Below, piece by piece: positions 18,311-24,954 of a DNA stretch of 64,000 bases. Position 1 is the stretch's first letter, and each line of letters starts with the position of its first letter. The notes below the pieces were generated by a model. That model was not told the origin of the DNA. It did no database searches and worked only from the letters and a program-made list of their open reading frames with translations. A program made the position numbers and the translations under genes. The DNA is from Kutzneria sp. CA-103260 (GTDB taxonomy: Bacteria; Actinomycetota; Actinomycetes; Mycobacteriales; Pseudonocardiaceae), in the NCBI RefSeq assembly GCF_018263855.1, contig NZ_CP073318.1:8184001-8248000 (forward strand), given 5' to 3'.

Positions 18311-18937
18311 ATGGCCCAGTACGTACTGCCCGACCTCGACTACGACTACGGCGCGCTCGAGCCGGCGATCATCGGCGAGATCAACGAGCTGCACCACGGC
18401 AAGCACCACGCCGCCTACGTCAAGGGCGCCAACGACACGATCGAGCAGATCGACGAGGCGCGGGACAAGGGCGCGTTCGGCTCCATCGTCGGACTGGAGA
18501 CCACGCTCGCCTTCCACCTGGCCGGCCACGCCCTGCACCAGGTGTGGTGGAAGAACCTGAGCCCGAACGGCGGCGACAAGCCGACCGGCGAGCTGGCGGC
18601 GGCCGTCGACGAGTTCTTCGGCTCCTTCGACGGGCTGCGGTCCCAGCTCAACGCGGCCGCGAGCACCATCCAGGGCTCCGGCTGGGGCATCCTGGCCTGG
18701 GAGCCGGTGGGTCAGCGGCTGATCACCCAGCAACTCAAGGACCACCACTCCAACCTGTCGATCGCCACCACGCCACTGCTGGCCTTCGACATCTGGGAGC
18801 ACGCGTACTACCTGCAGTACCGCAACCTCAAGGCGGACTACATCTCCGCGCTGTGGAACGTCGTGAACTGGACCGACGTCAACGAGCGCTTCGAGGCCGC
18901 GCGGGCCGGCGAGAACGGCCTGCGGCTGGCCAACTGA
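18311..18937 (+). CDS. sodA: Superoxide dismutase, Fe/Mn family (probably Fe)
   Basis: Dismutates superoxide. The 208-residue product starts at ATG 18311 (MAQYVLPDLDYDYGALEP); a GTG at 18302 lies inside the palindrome and is unlikely. Metal ligands H28, H76, D160 and H164 fall at the same numbers as in the iron SodA of M. tuberculosis, and H145 is shared as well, favouring iron. No signal peptide. No Shine-Dalgarno, consistent with leaderless translation. The overlapping operator suggests metal- or oxidant-controlled expression. Confidence 0.96.
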   Translation: MAQYVLPDLDYDYGALEPAIIGEINELHHGKHHAAYVKGANDTIEQIDEARDKGAFGSIVGLETTLAFHLAGHALHQVWWKNLSPNGGDKPTGELAAAVDEFFGSFDGLRSQLNAAASTIQGSGWGILAWEPVGQRLITQQLKDHHSNLSIATTPLLAFDIWEHAYYLQYRNLKADYISALWNVVNWTDVNERFEAARAGENGLRLAN

Positions 18938-18979
18938 ACCCGGCAGTGGATGCTCCGACAAGCCGAGCTGCCAGGAGAA

Positions 18980-19013
18980 ACCGAGGCCCCGTCGGTCACG
19001 GCGGGGTCTCGGT
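18980..19013. terminator. Bidirectional terminator sodA / ohrR
   Basis: ACCGAGGCCCCG (18980-18991) pairs with CGGGGTCTCGGT (19002-19013) with one mismatch, between two convergent genes. Confidence 0.65.
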
Positions 19014-19019
19014 GCGTCT

Positions 19020-19466
19020 TCAGGCCGTGTAGGCCTGCACCGACGAGGTGAGCTTGCTCAGCAGGCCGCGCAGCGTCTCGAACTCCTCCTCGCGCAGGCC
19101 CATCGCGGTGCCGATGACCGGCGGCACCGACAGCGCGCGGTCGCGCAGCGCCTCCCCCTCTTCAGTGAGCGCCACGGCCACCGACCGCTCGTCGTCGGCC
19201 CGACGGGTCCGGCGCACCAGGCCGTTCGCCTCCAGCCGCTTGAGCAGCGGCGACAGGGTGCCGTAGTCCAGCTGAAGCGCGGCGCCGACGTCCTTGACCG
19301 GGACGGTGCCGTGTTCCCAGAGCACCAGCAGCACCAGGTACTGCGGGTAGGTCAGGCCCAGCTCGTCCAGCATCGGCCGGTACAGGGCGGTGACCGACCG
19401 GCTGGCCGCGTAGAGCGAGAAGCACAGCTGGTCCCTGAGCAGCAACGGGTTGCTCGTGTCGTTCAT
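19020..19466 (-). CDS. ohrR: OhrR-type MarR regulator, one-cysteine class
   Basis: Peroxide-sensing repressor. The 148-residue product starts at ATG 19466. The sensing cysteine is C15 in DQLCFSLYAASR, the same number and context as in Bacillus OhrR, followed by LTYPQYLVLLVLWEHG and the winged helix (VKDVGAALQLDYGTLSPLLKRLE). No other cysteine exists, so it belongs to the one-Cys type needing an external thiol. Instead of the usual ohr peroxidase it stands divergent to an esterase, with operator-like palindromes between them. Confidence 0.93.
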   Translation of the reverse strand: MNDTSNPLLLRDQLCFSLYAASRSVTALYRPMLDELGLTYPQYLVLLVLWEHGTVPVKDVGAALQLDYGTLSPLLKRLEANGLVRRTRRADDERSVAVALTEEGEALRDRALSVPPVIGTAMGLREEEFETLRGLLSKLTSSVQAYTA

Positions 19467-19484
19467 ACCACAATCATAACTTGC

Positions 19485-19503
19485 CAACTTAAGTTGTGCA
19501 CAA
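19485..19503. promoter_or_regulatory. Overlapping palindromes between ohrR and the esterase
   Basis: CAACTTAAGTTG (19485-19496) and TTGTGCACAA (19494-19503) are perfect and overlap by three bases, 19 bases upstream of the ohrR ATG and about 60 before the esterase ATG. A single MarR dimer or pair here could control both genes. Confidence 0.6.
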
Positions 19504-19562
19504 TCTAAACGTGGACTAGCGTTCTCCGTGTCAGAGCAGGAGCGAGCAGGAGGAAGAAAGCC

Positions 19563-20492
19563 ATGAGCGTCGTGCTGGAGCCGGCCGCCAAGGAGTTCGC
19601 CGAGGCCACCGCCAACCCGCCGTACCTGTTCGACCTGGGTCCCGCCAAGGGCCGCGAGGCCGTCGACGAGGTGCAGGCCGGCGAGGCCGACAAGCCCGAG
19701 GTCGCCATTGAGGAGCACACCGTCGACGGCGTGCCGGTGCGGGTCACCCGGCCCCTCGGCGCGACCGGGCCGCTGCCGGTGATCATCTACATCCACGGCG
19801 CCGGCTGGGTGTTCGGCGGCGTGCACACGCACGACCGACTGGTGCGCGAACTGACCGTGAAGACCGGGGCCGCCGTGGTGTTCCCCGACTACACCCTGTC
19901 GCCCGAGGCCCGCTATCCCGTCGCCATCAACCAGAACTACGCCGTGGCCAAGTGGGTCTTCGAGCACGGCGCCGAGCACAACCTGGACGCCACCCGCGTC
20001 GCGGTGGCTGGCGACTCGGTGGGCGGCAACATGACCGCCGCACTGACCCTGATGGCCAAGCAGACCGGCGAGTTCAGCTTCAAGCAGCAGGTGCTGTTCT
20101 ACCCGGTGACCGACGCCTCGTTCGACACCGAGTCGTACCACCAGTTCGCCGAGGGCTACTTCTTGCGCCGCGACGCCATGCAGTGGTTCTGGGACCAGTA
20201 CACGACCGACGAGGCCCAGCGGGCCGAGATCACCGCGTCGCCGCTGCGGGCTTCGATCGAGCAGTTGAAGGACCTGCCGCCGGCCCTGGTCATCACCGGC
20301 GAGGCCGACGTGCTGCGGGACGAGGGCGAGGCCTACGCCGCCAAGCTGCGCGAGGCCGGTGTGCCCGTGACCGCCGTGCGCTACCAGGGCGTCATCCACG
20401 ACTTCGTGATGCTCAACGCGCTGCGCGGCACCCACGCCGCCGACGCCGCGATCAACCAGGCCGCCGAGTTCCTGACCCGCGCCCTGGCCTGA
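19563..20492 (+). CDS. Alpha/beta hydrolase (HSL-family esterase)
   Basis: Carboxylesterase-like enzyme, 309 residues, ATG 19563 with a strong AGGAGGAAGAAAG site. It carries the oxyanion-hole motif as HGAGW (78-82; normally HGGGW), the nucleophile S152 in GDSVGG, and probable D249 and H279 (GVIHDF) completing the triad. No signal peptide. It is divergent from the OhrR-type regulator with shared operators, implying induction by organic hydroperoxides or a related signal. It may hydrolyse lipid peroxidation products, which is inference. Confidence 0.92.
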   Translation: MSVVLEPAAKEFAEATANPPYLFDLGPAKGREAVDEVQAGEADKPEVAIEEHTVDGVPVRVTRPLGATGPLPVIIYIHGAGWVFGGVHTHDRLVRELTVKTGAAVVFPDYTLSPEARYPVAINQNYAVAKWVFEHGAEHNLDATRVAVAGDSVGGNMTAALTLMAKQTGEFSFKQQVLFYPVTDASFDTESYHQFAEGYFLRRDAMQWFWDQYTTDEAQRAEITASPLRASIEQLKDLPPALVITGEADVLRDEGEAYAAKLREAGVPVTAVRYQGVIHDFVMLNALRGTHAADAAINQAAEFLTRALA

Positions 20493-20504
20493 TCCCGGAC
20501 GCGA

Positions 20505-20537
20505 AGAGGCCCCGGGTCTGCCGGACCCGGGGCCTCT
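20505..20537 (+). terminator. Terminator after the esterase
   Basis: AGAGGCCCCGGGTC (20505-20518) pairs perfectly with GACCCGGGGCCTCT (20524-20537) around a 5-base loop, 12 bases after the stop. Confidence 0.8.
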
Positions 20538-20582
20538 CCTGTTCCCGAACTGACTGCCGCTCCCACCACGAAGCGGTTGATA

Positions 20583-20601
20583 TTAGGTTAGCCTTACCTT
20601 T
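20583..20601. promoter_or_regulatory. Iron-box-like site overlapping the fetB stop
   Basis: TTAGGTTAGCCTTACCTTT matches the 19-bp DtxR/IdeR consensus TTAGGTTAGSCTAACCTAA at 16 of 19 positions. It spans the stop codon of the minus-strand permease, in a convergent gap where no promoter is expected. Confidence 0.5.
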
Positions 20602-21349
20602 GCCGAGGGTCAACCCCTCGGACCCGGCCGAGCGCCACCAGCTCCACCACGATCACGATCGCCAGGGCCTCCACCGCCAGCAGGCCGAGCAGCACCACCA
20701 GCTGCAAAGCCCCGGCCAGCCACACCGGCGAGCCGCCGAGCAGCATGCCGACAAAAGCACCCGGAAGGGTGACCAGGCCGACCGTGCGGGTCTGATCCAG
20801 CGCCGGCAACAGGGCGTCCGCCGCCGGCTTGCGCACCAGCTCCCGGATCGCCACCGGCTCCGTGAAGCCCAGCGCCAGCGCCGCCTCGTACTCCCCGTGC
20901 CGCTGCCGCAGCGTGTCCAGCACCCGGCGCACCGACAACGTCGTCGCCGTCATGCCCCCGCCGATCAGGATTCCGCCCATCGGCACCAGCGCCAGGCCCG
21001 TCGGCGGCAGCAGTCCCGTGCCCAGCAGCAACGCCAGCGCCGGGATCACCCCCGCCACGATCGCCAGCCCCACCCACGCCCCGCGCCAGCCCACCCCCGT
21101 CCGCGACGCGGACGTCGCCGTCGCCACGACGGCCATCAGCAGCAGGAAGCCTCCGGTCAGCCCCAGCGAGGCCAACACCGCCGTGATCACCGCCGACACC
21201 ACCGCCAGCTGGAGGGCCGCCCGCCCCGCCGCCAGCAGGATCGGCCACGGCTCCCAGAGCCGCCCCACCTTCACCACGAACGCCGCCGCCGCCGTGAAAA
21301 CCACGCACACGATCAGCAGCGGCACCCATCCCGCCGAGTTCGAGATCAC
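20594..21349 (-). CDS. FetB/YbbM-family (UPF0014) ABC permease
   Basis: 251 residues, seven predicted helices, GTG start at 21349. It resembles the membrane half of the E. coli FetAB iron exporter: RAALQLAVVSAVITAVL, PMGGILIGGGMTATTLSVRRV, EAALALGFTEPVAIREL and TLPGAFVGMLLGG are the conserved family blocks. No ATPase gene (fetA) lies beside it. A role in iron export or oxidative stress is by homology. An iron-box-like sequence covers its stop codon. Confidence 0.85.
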   Translation of the reverse strand: MISNSAGWVPLLIVCVVFTAAAAFVVKVGRLWEPWPILLAAGRAALQLAVVSAVITAVLASLGLTGGFLLLMAVVATATSASRTGVGWRGAWVGLAIVAGVIPALALLLGTGLLPPTGLALVPMGGILIGGGMTATTLSVRRVLDTLRQRHGEYEAALALGFTEPVAIRELVRKPAADALLPALDQTRTVGLVTLPGAFVGMLLGGSPVWLAGALQLVVLLGLLAVEALAIVIVVELVALGRVRGVDPRQR

Positions 21350-21365
21350 CCGTCCACCTTGTCAG

Positions 21366-21408
21366 GAAGGGGCCCTTCCTCGCGTTCAACGCCAGGAAGG
21401 ACCCCTTC
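21366..21408. terminator. Near-perfect 21-bp hairpin after the MFS gene
   Basis: Arms 21366-21386 and 21388-21408 are inverted copies with two mismatches, six bases downstream of the minus-strand MFS stop. The right arm, read on the minus strand, resembles the sequence interrupted by the IS30 element at 54015-54041 (22 of 27 bases). Confidence 0.7.
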
Positions 21409-21414
21409 ACAGCG

Positions 21415-22731
21415 TCACGCAGCCTCCGGAACCGTTCGACGGCGCAGCAGGGACCGCAGGCTGATGTCGGCCCGGCGCATCAGGATCAGAGCGCAGACGG
21501 CGGTCGCGACCACGGACACGATGCCGCCGGCGATGAACGGGGCGCGGCCGCCGAAAGCGTCGGCCAGCCAGCCGGTCAGCGGCCCGCCAATCGGGTTTCC
21601 GCCCAGGAAGACCAGCATGTACAGGCCCATCACCCGGCCCCGCATCTGCGGCGTCACCGACAGCTGCACGGTGCTGTTGGCGGTGGTGGTGAAGGTCATC
21701 AACGCCGCGCCGATGGGGATCAGCATCAGCCCGAACGCCAGGTAGGTCGGCATCACGCCGAGCACGATCTCCAGCACGCCGAACACGAGCCCGCCGATGA
21801 ACAGCATGCGCAGCCGAGGCCGGCCGCGGGTGCTGCGCCGGGCGGCCATGGTGGCGCCGGACAGGGTGCCGACGGCGAGCATGGTGGACAGCAGGCCGTA
21901 ACCGTCGGCGTCCTGGTGGAAGACGTTGGCCGCGGCGACCGCGAGGGTGGTGAAGAAGGTCATGCCGAAGGTGCTGACCAGGAACACCAGCACCATCAGC
22001 AGCACCAGGTCGGGGCGTCCGCGCACGTAGCGCAGGCCCTCCAGCAGCTGGCCCCGCTCGCGTGGCGCGGGCGTGCCCCGGTGCAGCCGGGACGGGTTCA
22101 TCAGCGCCAGGCCGGTGAGCACGGCGGCGAAGCTGACGAAGTTGCCGAGGAACACCCAGCCGGTGCCGATCAGCGTGATCAGCACGCCGGCGATGGCCGG
22201 GCCGACGATCCGGGCCAGGTTGAAGGTCATCGAGTTCAGCGCGACGGCGTTGGTGACCTGGGACTTGCCGACCATCTCGACCACGAAGGACTGGCGCACC
22301 GGGGTTTCCACCGCGGAGAAGCAGCCCAGCACGAAGCAGAAGACGTACACCTGCCACAGCTGCGCGATGCCGGTGACGTCCAACAGGCCCAGGCCCAGCG
22401 CGCAGATGCCCATCGAGGCCTGCAGCAGCATCAGCAGCCGGCGCTTGTCCATCCGGTCGGCGAGCACGCCGGCCCACAGCGAGAGGAACAGCGTCGGTAA
22501 GAACTGGAGGGCGGCGGCGATGCCCAGGGCGATCGGGTCCTTGCCGGACAGCTCCAGGACCAGCCAGTCCTGGGCGACGCGCTGCATCCAGGTGCCGATC
22601 AGCGAGACGATCTGCCCGCTGGCGAAGAGTCTGTAGTTGCGTTCACGCAGCGAACCGAACATTCCGGTCGTGCGCGGGGTTGCCGAGGTGTGCTTCTGTT
22701 CTGCTCCGGTGCTCCCCGCGTATGCCGGCAC
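21415..22731 (-). CDS. MFS exporter (EntS/MFS_3 type)
   Basis: 438 residues, twelve predicted helices, GTG 22731 with GGGGGCGG upstream. The MFS signature WAGVLADRMDKRRLLMLLQ follows helix 2, and the TPVRQSFVVEMVGKSQVTNAVALN segment is typical of this exporter branch. Same family as the partial gene at 1-584. It lies 16 bases after the MarR gene on the same strand, so it is probably that repressor's target. The substrate is a drug or other small molecule, undetermined. Confidence 0.93.
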   Translation of the reverse strand: MPAYAGSTGAEQKHTSATPRTTGMFGSLRERNYRLFASGQIVSLIGTWMQRVAQDWLVLELSGKDPIALGIAAALQFLPTLFLSLWAGVLADRMDKRRLLMLLQASMGICALGLGLLDVTGIAQLWQVYVFCFVLGCFSAVETPVRQSFVVEMVGKSQVTNAVALNSMTFNLARIVGPAIAGVLITLIGTGWVFLGNFVSFAAVLTGLALMNPSRLHRGTPAPRERGQLLEGLRYVRGRPDLVLLMVLVFLVSTFGMTFFTTLAVAAANVFHQDADGYGLLSTMLAVGTLSGATMAARRSTRGRPRLRMLFIGGLVFGVLEIVLGVMPTYLAFGLMLIPIGAALMTFTTTANSTVQLSVTPQMRGRVMGLYMLVFLGGNPIGGPLTGWLADAFGGRAPFIAGGIVSVVATAVCALILMRRADISLRSLLRRRTVPEAA

Positions 22732-22747
22732 TCGTCCGCCGCCCCCT

Positions 22748-23182
22748 TTACTGGCCCGCCATCCGGTCGATGATCTCCGCCGCCTGCGCGAGCAACTCCC
22801 GGTCCGATTCGTCCAACTCCGCCAGCCGCGAGTCCAGCCAGGCCTCCCTGGCCGAGACCTCGGCGCGCAGATAGGCCGCGCCCTGCTCGGTCAGCTCGAC
22901 GATGGCCTGCCGGCCGTCGGTGGGGTGCGGGCGCCGGGACACGAAGCCGTAGTCCTCCAACGCCGAGATCACCCTGGTCATCGACGGCGGCTGGACACCC
23001 TCCTTGGCGGCCAGCTCACCCGGCGTCAGCGGTCCGCACTTGCGCAGCGCGGACAGGGCCGACACCTGGGTCAGCGTGACCGAGGAGTTGGTGCGCTGAG
23101 CCCGTAGCCGACGGTTGAGCCGCACGACGGCCAGCCGCAGACGGCTGGCCAGCCCAGGCTCGGTCGACTCGGGTTCCGCCAT
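22748..23182 (-). CDS. MarR-family regulator
   Basis: 144 residues from ATG 23182 (MAEPESTEPGL). A GTG at 23200 is in frame, but TATGCT ends exactly six bases before the ATG, suggesting a leaderless message. The winged helix is clear: LTPGELAAKEGVQPPSMTRVISALEDYGFVSR (HTH around residues 55-85) and the wing HPTDGRQAIVELT. It is co-transcribed with the MFS exporter and has an operator across its own promoter. From memory it matches Rv0880 in the conserved block. Confidence 0.93.
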   Translation of the reverse strand: MAEPESTEPGLASRLRLAVVRLNRRLRAQRTNSSVTLTQVSALSALRKCGPLTPGELAAKEGVQPPSMTRVISALEDYGFVSRRPHPTDGRQAIVELTEQGAAYLRAEVSAREAWLDSRLAELDESDRELLAQAAEIIDRMAGQ

Positions 23183-23207
23183 GTAGTTAGCATACCTCAC
23201 TAACTAC
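23183..23207. promoter_or_regulatory. MarR operator / leaderless promoter
   Basis: GTAGTTAG (23183-23190) and CTAACTAC (23200-23207) are perfect inverted arms with a 9-base spacer, directly abutting the marR ATG and covering its -10 TATGCT. The right arm overlaps the last codons of the upstream permease. Confidence 0.7.
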
Positions 23208-24651
23208 CTGCCAGGGCGGACTCGATCGGCCCGACCGCGAAATACGCGACGAACGCCACAGCCACCACCCACATCAGCGGGTGCACCTTGCGCCCGCCGC
23301 CGGTGGCCACGGCCAGCAGCACGTAGCTGATGAAGCCGGCGCCGATGCCGTTGGCGATGGAGTACGTGAACGGCATCACCACGATGGTCAGGAAGGCTGG
23401 CAGGGCAATCCGGAAGTCGGTGAAGTCGATGCCGCTGGCCTGCCGGATCATCAGCGCGCCGACGATCACCAGCGCCGGCGCGGCCGCCTCCACCGGCACC
23501 ACCTGGTACAGCGGCGTGAGGAACATCGCCAGCAGGAACAGCACGCCGGTGACCAGGTTGGCCAGGCCGGTGCGGGCCCCCTCGGCGATGCCGGACGCCG
23601 ACTCCACGAACACCGTGTTCGAGCTGGCCGAGCCGAAGCCGCCGGCCGCGCCGGCCAGGCCCTCCACGAACAGCGCCCGGCCCACCTGCGGCAGCTGGCC
23701 GTCCGCGCGCAGCAGGCCGGCCTCCTTGCCCAGGCCGGTCATGGTGCCCATGGCGTCGAAGAAGTCGGCCAGCACCAGCGTGAACACCAGCAGCAGCACG
23801 GTGATCGCCGGCAGCCGGGTCCAGGCGCCGAACGAGACGTGACCGACCAGCGAGAGATCCGGCAGGCCGAAGATCTGCTGCGGCAGCGCCGGGTAGCCCA
23901 GGTCCCAGCCCAGCGGGTTGGTGCCGTTGGACGGGCCGGCGTGGAAGATCGCCTCCACCACGATGGACAGCACCGTCGAGGACAGCACGCCGATCAGGAT
24001 CGCGCCGCGGACCTTGCGGGCCACCAGGATGCCGGTGAGCACCAGGCCGATCACGAACACGAACGTCGGCCAGGACGCGATCGAGCCGTTGATGCCCAGA
24101 CCCACCGGCACGGTGGTGTGGGCGGCGTCCGGCAGCCGGCGCACGAAGCCCGCGTCCACCAGGCCGATCAGCGCGATGAACAGGCCGATGCCGACCGCGA
24201 TGGCCGACTTCAGCTCGGCCGGCACCGCGTTGAACACCGCCGTGCGGAAGCCGGTGAACACCAGCAGCACGATGATCAGGCCCTCGACCAGGACCAGGCC
24301 CATCGCCTCCGGCCAGGTCACCTGCGGGGCGATGGTCACCGCCACCAGGCTGTTCAGGCCAAGGCCGGTGGCCAGCGCGAACGGGTAGTTGGCCAGCAGG
24401 CCCATCAGGATGGTCATCACGCCCGCGACCAGGGCGGTGACCGCCGCCACCTGCGGCACCGGCAGGATGTCGCCGAGCACGTCCTTGTGCGCGCCCGGGT
24501 CCGATGCCGAGAAACTGCCGATGATCAACGGATTCAGCACCACGATGTAGGCCATCGCGACGAATGTCACCAACCCGCCGCGGACTTCCCGCCCGATCGA
24601 CGAGCCCCGTTCGCTGATCTTGAAGAACCGGTCCAGCGCTGCTGCCCTCAT
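23200..24651 (-). CDS. NCS2 (AzgA-type) purine permease
   Basis: 483 residues with about 13 membrane segments, ATG 24651. Family blocks are GGLVTFVAMAYIVVLNPLI, ALATGLGLNSLVA (substrate-binding helix), VFTLVLADFFDAMGTMTGLG and FGSASSNTVFVESASGIAEGARTGLA. These identify a proton-coupled guanine/hypoxanthine/adenine transporter. The stop codon lies within the operator of the downstream marR gene. Confidence 0.95.
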   Translation of the reverse strand: MRAAALDRFFKISERGSSIGREVRGGLVTFVAMAYIVVLNPLIIGSFSASDPGAHKDVLGDILPVPQVAAVTALVAGVMTILMGLLANYPFALATGLGLNSLVAVTIAPQVTWPEAMGLVLVEGLIIVLLVFTGFRTAVFNAVPAELKSAIAVGIGLFIALIGLVDAGFVRRLPDAAHTTVPVGLGINGSIASWPTFVFVIGLVLTGILVARKVRGAILIGVLSSTVLSIVVEAIFHAGPSNGTNPLGWDLGYPALPQQIFGLPDLSLVGHVSFGAWTRLPAITVLLLVFTLVLADFFDAMGTMTGLGKEAGLLRADGQLPQVGRALFVEGLAGAAGGFGSASSNTVFVESASGIAEGARTGLANLVTGVLFLLAMFLTPLYQVVPVEAAAPALVIVGALMIRQASGIDFTDFRIALPAFLTIVVMPFTYSIANGIGAGFISYVLLAVATGGGRKVHPLMWVVAVAFVAYFAVGPIESALAGS

Positions 24652-24671
24652 GGCGCGGTAGCCTGCCTGAC

Positions 24672-24953
24672 GTGGCCGAGATGTCCAAAGAGGAGCACGG
24701 TAACGACCTGGTTACCGGGCGCACCCCGCCGCCGCTGCCGCGGTCCCTGACCGACCCCGTCCCCGTGGTGGTGGTCGGCACCCTCGCCTTCCTGGTGGCG
24801 TTCGTCGTCATGCTCCTGGTCGGCGCGCCGCCGGAGTGGACCTGGTCCTGCCTCGCCGGCTTCGGCCTGGGCTTTGTCGGCTACGGCGTGTTCCGCTGGC
24901 AGCGCTCTGCCGCCCGCCGGGGCTCGCGCACCGCCCAGGAGGGTCTGCTCTAG
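24672..24953 (+). CDS. DUF2530 membrane protein
   Basis: 93 residues, GTG 24672. TAGCCT about seven bases before the GTG fits a leaderless promoter; ATG 24681 is the alternative start. Two hydrophobic helices (about 32-52 and 59-75) with the family feature PPPLPRSLTDPVPVVVVGT. Unknown function, conserved in actinobacteria. Its TAG stop is supplied by the target sequence of the IS element that follows. Confidence 0.88.
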   Translation: MAEMSKEEHGNDLVTGRTPPPLPRSLTDPVPVVVVGTLAFLVAFVVMLLVGAPPEWTWSCLAGFGLGFVGYGVFRWQRSAARRGSRTAQEGLL

Positions 24954-24954
24954 A

